DNA of 64,000 bases, taken from positions 9,486,001-9,550,000 of the forward strand of contig OZ234504.1 in the NCBI GenBank assembly GCA_965153455.1, read 5' to 3'. Below are positions 12,100 through 25,090 of the stretch, piece after piece. The position numbers and the translations under genes are program-made. Within the stretch, counting starts at the first letter, position 1; each line of letters starts with the position of its first letter. The notes beneath the pieces are model-generated. The model worked only from the letters and a program-made list of their open reading frames with translations, made no database searches and was not told the origin of the DNA. The DNA comes from Sphagnum compactum. Taxonomy: Eukaryota > Bryophyta > Sphagnopsida > Sphagnales.

Positions 12100-15000
12100 A
12101 TGGCAGCATGTTCCATAGTTTGGTTTAGAAGAGATCTCCGGCTGGAGGACAATCCAGCTCTGATTGCCGCCGCAAGAATAGGATCCGTGATCCCTGTGTT
12201 CATCTGGTGTCCAACGGAGGACGGCCAGTTCCATCCCGGCCGGTTCTCGAGATGGTGGCTCAAGCAAAGTTTGTTGCATCTAGACATGTCCCTGAGGAAT
12301 TTAGGATGTCCTCTGATCATGAGAAAGACACGCAACACGCTCAGTGTGCTTCTGGAGATCGTTGAAGCAACTGGAGCTACACAAGTGTTCTTCAATCATC
12401 TCTATGGTGAGTGAGTGTCCTTACAAACAATCCTTCAGAGATTCTTCCTCTCCTCTCTTATGTGATTTCACATACCCTAGTGTACTGTGAAACCAATGGT
12501 TCTCACAGCTGAGGTAAAAAGAACCAAATCTTTCTTGCATGATCAATGCAAGCACTGTAGGTGAGGAGGTAAAAGAACCTGTCAAAGTTCTTACTGCTTC
12601 ACAAAGCACTCTTTGTGTTTTGCCATCACTTTGTTTGGGGAATGTTCAGCATTGTTTTCCATATGTGTATATCCATCTTGCTGTTGTGGAGATTTCTCCT
12701 CAAGTTCATGGGTATGTATGTGTGTCCCCTCTCACACAAAGCTTAGCATCATGTCAAAGAAGATGACGATATCTAAAGGACACAAATGCTCTCTGGCCAT
12801 TCTTGCAAATTTACATCTCCAGTTGTGCTTGCATTTGCAACTATGGTACAGTGTAATTCTAATCACACTGTACATGATGGCGCTTGCTTGAGGGGAATTC
12901 TGATCATGATGCTGCTCTATGCTTCCATATAGAATTGAAAAATGTTCTTGGACTTAGCAGTAGTACTTTGGCTTTGGTGTTGGGAGCTTGTATTATGGTC
13001 GGAAGTGAAGGGAGCTTCCCCATTGGGTTTTTGGGTGTGCAGATCCGGTGTCCCTTGTCAGGGATCATAGTGTAAAACAAGGATTGGTTGAGCATGGAGT
13101 TTCGGTTCATTCGTGGAATGGAGATTTACTGAACGAGCCTTGGGAAGTTTATGATCATAAAGGACAGGCATTTACTACTTTTGATGCATACTGGGAGAAA
13201 TGTCTTCATATGCCATATGAGCCTGAAGCTCCACTTCTACCACCAAGGCAATTGAGAGGATTGAAATGTACGAACTTTCTGGGATTTTTTTTCTGACTTT
13301 GAGTTTGGTTGAAATGAGATGAGTTATGTGTGCTTTGCATGAAGCAAGTGTGCATTTGCCATCTGTTCCTATCTTCTTTTTCCAAGTTTGTTGTTTATTT
13401 TCCTGTTGCTGTGATTATCTAGTTTCCTGGTTGGAATATGATTACTTATTGATGGTGAATGCATATAACACACATATTGATGGCCAGACTGACACAAACA
13501 GCCTCATTTTCCAGGTGAAATCTTGAGTTGCTCAGCTGAGGAACTGGGTCTTGAAGACTCGTCTGAGAAAAGTAGCAATGCCCTTTTAGCACGTGCATGG
13601 TGTCCTGGGTGGAGTTATGCTAACAAGTCATTGGAAGCCTTTATTCAAGGCCCTTTGCTTGAGTATGCTACCAACAGGCAGAAAGTAGATGGTGTGACCA
13701 CATCACTGCTGTCACCTTACCTGCATTTTGGGGAGTTGAGTGTGCGGAAGCTTTTTTATGAGGTTCGCTCTAAACAAGTTGCATGGACCAGGGAGGGTAG
13801 CACTGTGGGGGAGCAGAACGTGACCTTGTTTTTTAGGTCAATTGGACTGAGAGAGTATTCTAGATACCTGAGTTTCCATTTCCCTTTCACACATGAGAGA
13901 TCACTGCTTGCCAACTTGAAGTCATTTCCATGGCGTGCGGATGAGGGTTATTTCAAGGCATGGAGACAAGGGCGTACAGGGTATCCATTAGTGGATGCTG
14001 GAATGCGAGAGCTTTGGGCAACTGGTTGGTTGCACAACAGAATACGAGTCATAGTTTCAAGCTTTTGTGTGAAGTTTTTGCAGCTGCCTTGGAGGTGGGG
14101 AATGAAATACTTCTGGGACACCCTTTTGGATGCAGACTTAGAATGTGATGTCCTTGGTTGGCAATATATATCTGGCAGTTTGCCAGATGGTCATGAATTG
14201 GATCGAATGGATAATCCTCAGGTATTATTATTTCCATATAATTTTGCACTTGATGCTGCTGTGAGAAATGGCAGTTGTTATACAAGGGCCTGCATGTTCA
14301 AGCTATCTATCTGATTCAGTTTGCAGTCTTTTGTTGCTTTACGATCATTGTTTACTGCCAGCATACTGATACGGTACTTGATAGTGCATCAGCTTGAAGG
14401 ATATAGGTTTGATCCAGATGGTGAATATGTGCGACGGTGGTTGCCAGAGCTTTCCAGATTACCAATTGAGTGGATACATCATCCATGGGATGCTCCTCTC
14501 ACTGCTCTTCGAGCTGCTGGGGTTGAGTTAGGAACAAATTATCCCAGGCCTATAGTTGAAATTGGTGTTGCCCGGGAGAGGCTTCAAGCTTCACTTGCAC
14601 AGATGTGGGAAAGAGAGGCAGCCTTGAAAGCTTCCCTGGCAAATGGTGTGGAAGAGGGTCTTGGGGAAACCACTGAAGTTCCAGGTACAGGAGGCCCTTT
14701 CCATGAAAGGATGGATGTACATACAGTTGTTGTTAGACAGTTGCCATCTGATTCAAGGAGCCTCCTTAGAGACAGGCTTGTGCCGGATCTACCTTCTACA
14801 TCTCAACTGCAGGCTGCTGCATCCATCCTGCACCAAAGCACGCTTGTTGAAGAGGACATGGAGGAAGTCACAACCACATTGCCACCACCTGCTCCATCTC
14901 CTTCAGCAGGTTTGTCTATGGCTGGGCTGTCAAATGCTCTTGAAGATCATGCCCATGATTTTGTAGACAGATCCCAGTCTGGCCAGGCTGCTGTACCAAG

Positions 15001-15631
15001 ACTCAACTCAGATTTAAATTGCACAGCTGAGTCTGGAGTTGGTGGGCGTGCGGAAAGTGAGGGTGGGGCAGTTCCTGTCTGGTCACCATCTGTTCCAAGT
15101 CAGTCACAACTGCAAGCTTCTGTGGAATGTCTTGTGCCAGAGGTTGCAAAAATGCGGCAGGGATCCCTCTCAAGGAGACTTACACAGCCTACACCAAGGT
15201 CAAACCAAGATGCAATGGCTCCCAACAAGGTTTGGCACTTGATGAGCAATTCTATAATTTCAATTGTACTGAAAGTATGGAGCTGGTCAAATAAAAACTG
15301 TGTCATTTTCTGTTGGAGACATGGGTGTTTTAAGCCACAAAAGAGTCTACAATTCCTTTGCTTGGTTGGAGTTCATCATTCTTCTTGTACTGTAACTCCT
15401 TTGGTCTAGCTCAGCTGGTCACTCCTCTTTCTATTCAAAATGGTTTTTCTACTCATGTTTCTTTTGCTTTTGAGATAATCTCTCTCATGGCACTGTTGCT
15501 GCATGCTTATTTAGACTGTACTGTGTTGTGCTTTTCTGGGTTTGCAGGCTAGTGAGGATGATTTCTTTGTACGAAAACAGGATGGCAAGTGGAAACGTGC
15601 CTTGAAGCGGCAGGCCAGGCAGAATGGCTGA
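12100..15631 (+). CDS. CRY: Plant cryptochrome, CRY1-like blue-light receptor
   Basis: FAD-binding photoreceptor that signals blue light, usually in nucleus and cytoplasm, through photolyase-like (PHR) and C-terminal extension domains. Five exons join in phase: 12100-12406, 13043-13267, 13515-14221, 14393-15229 and 15548-15631, 2160 nt or 719 residues, close to plant CRY1 length. The PHR domain runs from the start (WFRRDLRLEDNPAL) to about residue 510. It includes SPYLHFGELSVRK, GLREYSRYLSFHFPFTHER, WRQGRTGYPLVDAGMRELWA and the flavin-region DADLECDVLGWQY, with the aspartate that corresponds to Arabidopsis CRY1 D396 in place. The extension holds all three DAS elements: DRLVP (about 540), CTAES (about 623) and GGAVPVWSP (about 637). 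The last exon encodes a basic tail (KWKRALKRQARQNG) that may act as a nuclear localisation signal. The ATG has a good context and starts the conserved core. I am sure of the family; the paralogue number is not assignable. Confidence 0.96.
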
Positions 15632-18100
15632 CCAGAGAAAATAGTGATATACTTGGAACTCAGTACTCAACTTTTCCCGGCAGCCTTCTCATCTTTGCAC
15701 CTATTCTGTTACATAGTGGTTATCTGGATAAGGAGACACAATTTGCAGGCGGGGTCTGTTATTCAGAGAATTGGTATAGAACATGTCACTGGTCCCCAAT
15801 TTCACCTCTGGAGGATGTGAGTAATTTTTGCTTCCAAACCGTCTGCAATTCATGTTGTGCTCCCATACTAAAGGGTGAGTTACAATAGATTCAACAAGGT
15901 TGTGGTTAGCACTCTTTAGTGACAAGACCCAGTCTGAGTTAATGCTCAGTTTGAGAATGTGAGGAGTTAGGATTTGGAGATTTCCCGCAAAAACAAAAGC
16001 TTTTTAAGGATCCTCCTCAATATCAACTGGAGAAAACTTCAAAAGATAGTACTTTACAGGATGGCATTAGTGCAGTTACTGCAAATCAAAATGCTGAAGT
16101 GACAAAAGACATGGAAGTATTTCCAATGAAGTAGTGTCATTACATTGCATTGTAGTTTGTTATTGAGTGTGGCTTGCAAGAGAACAATGTAGTTTGTACA
16201 TCTTCTTTCTCATGATGTGCCTGATGTTGGGAATGAATGGAAAGGTGTAGGGCCTGAGTATGGTCAAGGACTATCCCCAGGCTTACTTTTTCTATTACTG
16301 AAAATGTTCTTGGTGTTAATGATCATGTGTCACAGCAAAAGAAGATGATCATTAGCATGTGCAGATCTGTGATCATGATATGCCGAGGGCTGCATAATAT
16401 TGGCAACCCTAATTGGAGCAATGTTTCTGTTGCATCTCCAAATGACTCTAAACATTCCCAGAGTTGGGTGGATGTCAGTGGTGGGAGTTTTGATGGCAGC
16501 TAGTCACTGCTAAAATTTCATGGTGAAGGTGATTCTCTGATGCTTTGTGAGTGAACACTCATAAAGTTCTGACTGCACTCGTCTTGTTGTGTTAGTTAAA
16601 GTTTTGCAGAACTGTGACACTATTTTATCTTCAGAGTTTTGTTGTGGACTTCTTCTCTGTGCAATCTCAAAGATGTCTTCTCTAATGGTTTTACTTGAGG
16701 TAGTTTCTTGTTTGCACTAAGGTTTTGAATCTCACCACCCTTTCACAGTGGGGACCAGAATCTGGCATTGACTTCATTTCACATTGATAAAGAACCCAAG
16801 TTAAATACAAGTGTATAAGGAAGATCTGACTGTGCAGATTCTGCAAATTCAAGCTACAAAAGGGGGATAAATTGGTGGAGCTGGAGCTTGGAACTGACAG
16901 AGTGGGCAGAACCCTAGAAGCCCTTCAGCAAAAGGCAGAGACCTTGAGCATCGCCATTGTACTGAGAAATGGTAGGCTGATGAAATGGTAAGTAATAAAT
17001 AAGACAGGTTTAAAGCATTGTTGGGTCTGTTCCTGTTTCTGATAACCGCCCAATATTGGTTTAAAGAATGAATGTTTGGGCATTTCTAGAGCATGCAATT
17101 CTCATGTAAATAGCGCTGTATTTTGCAAAATTTTGTTTTATCCACAACTTCAATTGGATTTGTGTGCATAATACAAAATTTTGTTTTCAATAATATCAGT
17201 TCAATTTGAATTTTGCTCTTAAATAGAATTTAATTGCTTGAATGATTGTATCAAAAGATTACGTTTCTTTCTTTTTCTTTTTTTTCCTTTCCTTTGTTTG
17301 GTGTTGAAAAAAAAAAAAAGTTACCAAAAGACATATATTTAAAAAGACATATTTCCATTCCATTTAAAGCATATTCTAGACCAAAATATATTTTGGTGAG
17401 ATGAAATAATAGAAGATTTTATAATAGTCGTCTTTATAATATATTTTGGTGAAGACTGAAATAATAGTTGTCTCTTGTAAACTAGTTTTCATGTAGCCAT
17501 TGTCACTGAAATTAACAATTTTAGGAATTAAAGGTATAACTTGCCTAAATGACAAGTGTTTGCAAACTACAAGGGAAAATGGATTGTTTTGTGTAACACA
17601 ATTATATAATATAAGCATATTTTGGAAAAAAAACCATCTATGTTGAAAGATGATTTTTCCATCACATCATTTGGATCATTTAGATTATAATATTGTTTTT
17701 GGTAGCCAATTAACTTGTTCATAAAAAAAGTTCAAAAACTACATGGCTATTTAATCATGTTCAATGGGATATGGATAATGTAAAGTTTGACTACAAGTTT
17801 TTTTAATTATCTAGCAAAATTGGATCATTCTAGGAAGCGTTTTTCATAATATGATAATAAGGCATGTTTTGTAAAGTAACTTGAATGTTTGGAAGTAACT
17901 TGATAAACAAATTTTTTTAGTACATGTAAATACATAGGTGAAATCATTGAACATACTTTACAAATGGATATGTATATTTTGAGTGAAAAGACAATCTTTT
18001 TCTCTTATAAGTGGTTCATAAATTTTCATGATTTATATCAATACAAAGATGTCGTATATCTATTTATAAGGAAAGTGGTTTGTTTATTTTGTCACATTGA
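15632..18100. other. Cryptochrome 3' flank and spacer
   Basis: The first several hundred bases are probably 3' untranslated sequence of the cryptochrome. Beyond about 17000 the DNA becomes AT-rich. I recognise no further gene. Confidence 0.5.
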
Positions 18101-18119
18101 CTAGATTTCTCAAAGCACA

Positions 18120-18760
18120 TCACCCCTCACCATGCATTTGGTACCATTGGAAAGCCCTTGATGAGTAGGGATGCATTGAAGTTGTTTTGTAATAATTAGA
18201 CCCACAATCTAAAAGTTATTGAATATTGAACAACTTTGTCTTTGAAAACTGTGTTGTTAAAAACGATCGTCACAGATTTAGTAAACGTTTAAACGGCGTT
18301 TAAACGTTTAAACGGTTTCTTTACGTTTAAACGTAATTTTTTCCATTTAGTGCGAATTAGGAAGGTCTACGCCTTCAAATAACTGGTGTTTGCACTCATC
18401 AACAAACGACACAAACGAGCGACGCGTCGTTTGGCGCAATGAACCGCAGTGCTGAGTGCAACTGGCACTGCAGCAGGGCACTCCACCGTTTTTTTATATG
18501 CGCGATGACGTTTGGGGCGACGCCGACGAACCGCACTCCACAGTGCAACTTGCACTGCGCCAGGGCACTGCACCGTTTTTTTATATGGGCATTTTTTTGG
18601 TACTGAAGGAGAACGTTTAAACATCGTTTAAACGACAAAAAAACGTTTTTTTGTTTAAACGTTTAAATGGTACCTAACAACACTGTTGAAAATTCAATAA
18701 AATCAAAACTAACAAATTGAAGGAAATCTGGGTGCTTTATTGGTATTTTTAGAAATCCTT
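18120..18760 (+). repeat. Dispersed repeat family B, copy 1 (interrupted)
   Basis: Left part (about 18120-18248) with GGAAAGCCCTTGATGAGT, AAGTTATTGAATATTGAAC and TTTGTC continues at 18686 with TTCAATAAAATCAAAACTAA. The same order, uninterrupted, occurs near 19040-19180 and 38505-38625, and related sequence near 21345-21480 and 26155-26310. An inverted-repeat element splits this copy. Confidence 0.65.
18249..18685. mobile_element. Non-autonomous hAT-like inverted-repeat element, 437 bp
   Basis: The ends are CTGTGTTGTTA on the left and the inverted TAACAACACTG on the right. They are flanked by the direct repeat TTGAAAA (18242-18248 and 18686-18692), consistent with a 7-8 bp target duplication. 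Each end carries several GTTTAAAC palindromes (seven in total), forming long subterminal inverted repeats. The middle is GC-rich compared with its surroundings and contains two similar blocks with GGGCACT(C/G)CACCG and TTTTTTTATATG. Sister copies of the host repeat lack the insert. Open frames inside have no transposase motif. The hAT assignment rests on TIR form and TSD length only. Confidence 0.7.
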
Positions 18761-19039
18761 CAATGAGTCAAATTTTAAGGAAATAATGTGATAATTTCTA
18801 GGCCTAAGGTGTGAAGGATAATGATTTTGGACTAGTTTTCATGATTGTATATTAATTTAAATTTTTAAAAATATTTTTTTCACAATTGGGCTTTATTATT
18901 AAGGTCTTTATTCACACTTGCAGCAGTTACTAGTTTTGTTCACACTTGAGCCAATGATGCACACAAGCCACACTAATGTATCTATTAAAAGGAAGGTATA
19001 TCTAACGATGCCCCCCCATTGGGTTGGCACCCCATTGGG

Positions 19040-19180
19040 TCCTTGTTATAGTCAAAAAGCTTTCAATGAATAAAGGTGCATGTCTAAGGTGGTTTTGTAA
19101 TGTATAAACCTATAGTGCAACAATTACTGAATATCAAACAATTTTGTCATAGAAATTTAATAAAATCGAAACTAAAAAAA
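19040..19180 (+). repeat. Dispersed repeat family B, copy 2 (uninterrupted)
   Basis: Contains the ordered landmarks AAAAAGCTTTCAATGAATA, GTGCAACAATTACTGAATATC, TTTTGTCATAGAAATTTAATAAAATCG. It gives the empty-site arrangement for the element in copy 1. Confidence 0.6.
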
Positions 19181-19210
19181 TAAGGAAATTGGGTTACAAG
19201 ATTTAAATTA

Positions 19211-20050
19211 TTGGAAAGCCTTCAATTTTTTGGCATATTTTACCATGCTTGGACCCATTCATTGCCTCTTTGCCCAACATTTAATATTGAGCACCTAAAT
19301 CCAACAAAACTTTATCGGGTCAATATCGATGTGCCAACACCCCTTCAATTGGAAGACATATTTTTCATTATACAATACCATCATACCGAGAAGAACACCA
19401 ACTCTATCAATGGTTGGTTGTGTTGGAAGGTCATGAAGCTTGGCCATAACTACATGCTAAGATTCAAAGTGAACCTTGGACACTTCTATTGGGTTGACCT
19501 TGGGAATATGTGGGAGAATTGAATTGATACCAAAGGGTCCTTTAACATAACCATCATCCATCATGTTCCCCCACCTTGGCACAATGTGGCCATTAAATAA
19601 AACATGGTTCTCAATTGAATATACCAAGAGTAACAAATGTTTCGATGAAATACAACAATGTTTGGTACATTCCTTTTGCCACCCCTGCCAAGCTACTAGA
19701 TGCCTTGGCTACAAAAGTGGAATTAAACATCTTTTTTGACGCAACTAACACACCATCAAAAGTCAACACCCCCATAGGGTTAGGAATTATGGATGTCAAT
19801 ATGAATGATCATGAAAGATGAACATGGTGTTGTGCCTCACCATGTTGAAGGTTCAATCTCTCGTCAACACCTTATGGTTCCAATTGTTGACCACTCATTC
19901 TTATCATCAATGTGGATGTCAAAAAAATTTGATAGACTTGGAAACCATAACTTGTTTCCCATCATCATGTTTTCTTAACACATCTAACATAATTCATTTG
20001 GAGCCATTGAACTTGAAAACTCAGTCCACAAAATATTTTGGTTGACATTT
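19211..20050 (+). pseudogene. Unrecognised, possibly degenerate coding region
   Basis: Three successive plus-strand open frames (19211-19522, 19615-19821, 19818-20045) have amino-acid compositions that look more coding than the AT-rich DNA around them (for example GWLCWKVMKLGHNYML and YNNVWYIPFATPAKLLDAL). I cannot name a family, and no clear splice sites join them in one frame. They could be remnants of a transposon protein or of a host gene, or chance open frames. Confidence 0.2.
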
Positions 20051-21330
20051 CAATTAAAAGATGGGGTGTCTTTTCGATTTTTCATTTTCATTAACCCAAA
20101 TGTATTGGATTTCACCTAGGTTGCCATGTTCATAATTTAAGCCTCTAACCATGTAGATAGCACCTCCATGGTGTTGGATTGGCTTGGGGTTAGCTTGGTG
20201 GCTAAACCTTTGTCGATTTCACTTCTCCCCATTTGGCCTTTCCTAAAACCTTAGTCCTTCCTAACATTGGTGGTTTATGATTAACCATGTTACAATTCTA
20301 AATGTAGTGTGAAGCAATAATTCACAGCATGCCCATATGTGGTAAAATGGGAACATGGTTGGCCAAAGTTAGGATTGGAAGTGTTGGCTTGAAGTGGGTT
20401 TGGAAAATCTCACTTCCAATGTGGCCCACCACACCTTGAATATTTGTCTGCTCCCTTTTGCTCAACAAAATATGATGAGGAAGGTCCACTTAATTATTGT
20501 TTGGGCCTTTTTGTTTATTGTGACGTGACACTATTAAACCGATGGTGTTGAATTTTTTTTCAAATTATCCTTATTAAACTTTAAAATCACCACACATTCC
20601 TCTATCATATTCATTTCAATGCACTTCAATAGCTAAACACATTCACCAAAATGGATTGTGCAAGTTGAAATAACATGGCATCTTGCACCCAATACCAAAG
20701 TTATTTATTTAGAATCGCATACCAAAACTAAATTACTTTAACTTTTGTAACATTTGTAAACTTCTGTTAAAACTTTTACAAACTTTGCATTTTTTTCGTT
20801 TGAACCCATAATAATACCTTAGTAATTGTCAAAAAAATTCCACAACTAAGTTGAATGCTAGTAAAAGATCCTTAGTGGAAAGGTTGGTAGCTTTTTTTGT
20901 TTCTAATGGCTCCACAATTTCCAATAGTTTTTTTCACTTTTGGTGGTTCCACCACTGCCGAAAGCTCCTCCACTTTCAGTTGCTCCACCACCACCAGCAT
21001 TTTCACCTTCACTTACTAAGTTATTATTACGAATTGCCACACACCACTTGAGGCAATAATGCACTTCATGATAGAAACATAATTAAGTGATTAATATAGG
21101 TGTCATTCCTCGATGTCAATCACATAGGCCCACGTGAATTCATGGTAATCATCCATAAGCAACTCTTTTAAATGTTAAAATAAACATTTCCATGCCATGA
21201 AAGATGTGAACATTTGTAAATTGTGCGATATATGACATATCACATCAATTGTCAAAATTTTGAATGAAATCATCTAGTTTAATGGTGCCCATAGACCTTG
21301 AATGACAACAAAGTTTGTTTTGTTTTGTTT
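20051..21330. other. Spacer with no recognised gene
   Basis: Only short open frames without family resemblance are present. A CCACCA-rich stretch near 20950-21000 is simple sequence. Confidence 0.45.
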
Positions 21331-21344
21331 TTTAGTTATGAAAT

Positions 21345-21770
21345 CCACCAAACATGGATGCTTCATATCATGTTCTTGGTGTCTTTTTTAAGCTTTTGAC
21401 GAGGAGTGCATGGGCTCGGTTCCATGACGTTTGGACTTGCGGTGCAAAAGTTCTTGAATATTGAATGAATTTTCACTGAAAACTAAATTAAATTGTAGCT
21501 GAAATTTTTGGAGGAATTGGAATGTGCCTTTGATGTTCTTGGAAAGGTCTTGATGAGTAGGATTTAATGGAATTTATTGGGTAAGATTTGGATTCAGAAT
21601 GTGGAAAATATTGATTTTTAATGATTTCAACCGCTGAAAATTCAAATAAATTCCAAAAAACTAGGTTTTGGAATGAAAATTTAGTTAAGGACGTGGTAAC
21701 ACTTGGGCCAATAGTACAGGTCACATTAGTGAAGATGATGAGATCTAACATCCCTATGCAAATTTTGGAA
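21345..21770. repeat. Dispersed repeat family C, copy 1
   Basis: Shares a long ordered block with 26155-26545: CATGTTCTTGGTGTCTTT, GCATGGGCT, TGCCATGACGTTT-type text, CAAAAGTTCTTGAATATTGAATGA, GTAGCTGAAA and GATTTGGATTCAGA. The two copies encode nearly the same meaningless minus-strand open frame, which explains the paired ORFs. The left part resembles family B. Confidence 0.7.
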
Positions 21771-21779
21771 CTTTGATTG

Positions 21780-22647
21780 TTTTAGAGCAAGTTCACCATC
21801 ACCAATAAAATGGCCTTTATTCCATAACTTGGATGAATACAAGCCTTCAAACTACTTGAAAGAGGGTTTAAACCTATAAATTTGCACAAAATATAGTGGG
21901 CTTTTCATGGCCCAATAAAGATGGGTAAATTTTCCCTGGGAAGTTTATCATTAAAGGCTTGTATTATTGTGGAGACGTTCTCCAAAAATTAACGACCATC
22001 AAAGTTTTTTTGTCAAATATTAAAAATTTAAAAATTTTGTTTATTTATTTATTTTAGTGTAGCAATAGTGGCGTGTTGTGCTAATAGATTTTGACATAAT
22101 TGGTGACACAATTTTGAATCGGACCATTAAAAGTGTAGCCAATAGACAAACTTGTAACAACATTCATCCCTAAAAAATGAAACATGAAAGAAATTTGATT
22201 ACTTGTATTTGAAAAAATAAATAAAAGTAATTTCTACCAAAAATTTGAATCAGTGTGGGCTTTTGGCGATTTTTCACCCTCAATAAAAGAGACTACATCT
22301 AAGGCATCATCATCCTACTAGTTACATCTTTACAAATGACTATTCTATTTGCAGAAGTATTTAAGGTGCATTCACACTTGGTGTGAAGGACTTTAATATT
22401 GAGTTCCCTAACACAATGTTAGTCATTTAGAACTTACAATTACTTACCATGAACATTTAATATGTTAAATTAACATTCACTTAACAATAAGCTATTGCCC
22501 ATTTAACATTGGGTGCCACCTAGGATGCCACCTAGATTTTCATATAACATTGACTTAAAATCAAGTGTGAATGTGTCATTATAATAAGCATACACACAAA
22601 GCAAGTACCAATGGCCCATATGGCCAACAAAATATGCCATCCTTAAC

Positions 22648-22683
<36 letters not shown>

Positions 22684-23460
22684 GTGATGATAATAAAAGA
22701 ATTTTTGTTGCTAGCTATTGGGTAGCTGGGCTTCTCTGACTATCCATGGATCATTTTGATTACCCATTACTACTATTTGTACTATACTGGCAACGTGGAC
22801 ACATGTTTGTCAATTAATTAAGTAATTTTGGAATCCTTCATTTTGAAAAATGGAATATTATTATAAATTCAATAATTATTTTCACATTTTTTATTAAAAA
22901 ATACAATAACTTCAATATTTCTGAAAATAATACAATTAATGTTGAAGCTACCAAGGTAGTAGGGGCAAGTAAGAATGTGTCAATATTGTTTGTGTATTGG
23001 CTTTGTCTATAGGGAAGAGAGTACACATTGGTTTAAGATTTGGGCTTAACCTTTAATAATATTGTTTTTTAGTGCTCAACAAGTATTGACAACTATAAGA
23101 ACTTACTTGCCAGGAAGATAACGCCCCTTTACACTAGATACTAAAAGTCCATGACTATTGAAATATAAAAACAAAATTTGTGATAAGAAGAAAAGGACTT
23201 GGAAGATATAAGTGCACTTATACAAAGCTAGAAGGCTTAACGGACTAAGGAAATGATGCTGAATGAAATCTTGACATGGAATCTTAAATGATAGTTTATG
23301 GATAATATTTCATGGTCTAATTAAAGTCAACGTAAGCCCACCTATTTGAGGTGAGCCCAATTTGATCTTTATTGGACCATGACCTTTAAAAAAAAAAATT
23401 GGTTTGAAATTTTTTTAACATTTTGTTAAATGGACAGAAAAATTGGTTATTCCATGAACT
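21780..23460. other. AT-rich spacer, no gene recognised
   Basis: Apart from the (AT)n tract, no coding or repeat structure is evident on inspection. Confidence 0.45.
22651..22680. repeat. (AT)n microsatellite
   Basis: Thirty bases of uninterrupted AT dinucleotide in a gene-free spacer. Confidence 0.9.
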
Positions 23461-23469
23461 AAGAAACCC

Positions 23470-23835
23470 AAAAAAATTCAATCTTTTCAAAAAACATCGA
23501 AGCATTGATTGCAAAACCGTGATTGGTTGAAATTTATTTTCATTATTTTATCTACAAAAAAACATTTTGAAAATTTTTTTTGGGGGAATGTTGGCATTTC
23601 TTTCCAAAATTTTCAATCTTAAATTTATTTTTGAAGCCTTGATTGCAAAACTGTGATTGGTTGGAACTTATTTAGATATGTATTTTAATTATTTTATCTT
23701 TAATATTAAAATTGTGAAAAAAATTTGGAGTGAATGTTGGCATTGCCTTCCCAAATTTTTTACCTTAAATTTTTTTTTTGAGGCATTGATTATACAAGCC
23801 ATGATCAGTTGGAATTTATTTAAATATTTTTTTGT
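23470..23835. repeat. Degenerate tandem repeat, about 140-bp period, three copies
   Basis: Copies share the core GCATTGATTGCAAAACCGTGATTGGTTG(G)AA-type text near 23503, 23639 and 23787, each followed by TTTATCT and GAATGTTGGCATT. Divergence increases towards the third copy. Confidence 0.65.
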
Positions 23836-25090
23836 TCATTCATGGTGATTTTACTTGTTGAAATGAAGAAAATGAAAAATGCACAAACATTATAAAAAAA
23901 AGGTTTGAAAACAAAGAATATATAAACCCTAACCTTAATTTAGTAATTTTTAAAACCCTAGATTTTCAAATTAAAAAACAATATTTACATGAAATAAAAA
24001 AGTTAACCCATTTTGGTTTCATTGTAACGTTAAGGTACCTCAACAAACTATTTTCACTTTACACTACATGGGCCCACACCTAAATGATTATTGAATTTCC
24101 TTGGGACAACCTTTGGATGAATTTTGAGGGCTCTCAGAATTTCCATGGTGATGGGCCCTCACCATAGTGTAACGGGGGCTTAAAACAATGGAAAAAAATG
24201 AAAAACAAAAAACATAGGATTAGAAGTCTTAACATTCCAAACATAAAAACAATAAAAACAACAAAGTGGTAATTACCTCTTCAGAATTTCCAAATAGGAA
24301 ATATCGCCAAATACAAGTCTCAAGAAAATCATAAAAACACAAATTAAATGTTGCAAAGTGTTATGACTTGTTGTATCACCTATAAGTTATCGCATGCAGA
24401 CTATCATCAGTCCTTACAATCCTCTTGCAACATCATTTCCAACTTGCAATCCCACTTAAGGCAAATCCTTGAAAAAACATGAAAAACATAAAAAGACAAC
24501 ACTACAAGTGTTGCCATGTCTATCACTTGTCGACTACTACCAAGCCTTACAACCTTCCTACAACCTCACTTCCAGCCTACCAAGAGATCATTGACATTCT
24601 TGCAACACATTTCCAACCCCATTGGAAAGGTGTTTACCTTCTTGCAAACCATTTCCAAATACATAAAAATTTCACTTACATAATTACATAGTTTAATAAA
24701 ACATAGAAAAAACAAGCATGAAAATACAAAGAAATAATTTCCACAAGATCAAACATCATTTTATTCCTAAGCATTGAGTACAAGTTGTTTTCCACTTTTC
24801 CCAAGTTTTTTTAAAAAATTCTAAAAACATTTCTAACTTCTTTTCCAAAAAACACCACAACCATACACAAGAATGATGAACTTAATATGAAAAGATGGTC
24901 CTCCAAAAAGGATTGTCCCTCTTTTAACCAAACTTTCAAAATGAACCCCTTCCTAATGATTGATAGTTGGTTAACATTACAAATTTAACATACAAATGAA
25001 TAATGAAAATTGTGCAAAGTTTGTTCATTCAAAGGTTTGTACATTTTACACACAAATATCATGCATTGAAAACATGTTTGACATAAAAAA

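Noticed and set aside
11646-12395. Minus-strand open frame of 249 codons over the cryptochrome leader and exon 1
   Set aside because: It is antisense to a conserved exon, has no family resemblance and includes the Ser/Leu run created by the GA microsatellite.
18367-18638. Cys/Arg-rich open frames inside the hAT-like element
   Set aside because: They derive from two repeated GC-rich blocks and contain no transposase motif.
21488-21751. Minus-strand open frame repeated at 26314-26547
   Set aside because: The two are similar only because both lie in copies of dispersed repeat family C; no domain is visible.
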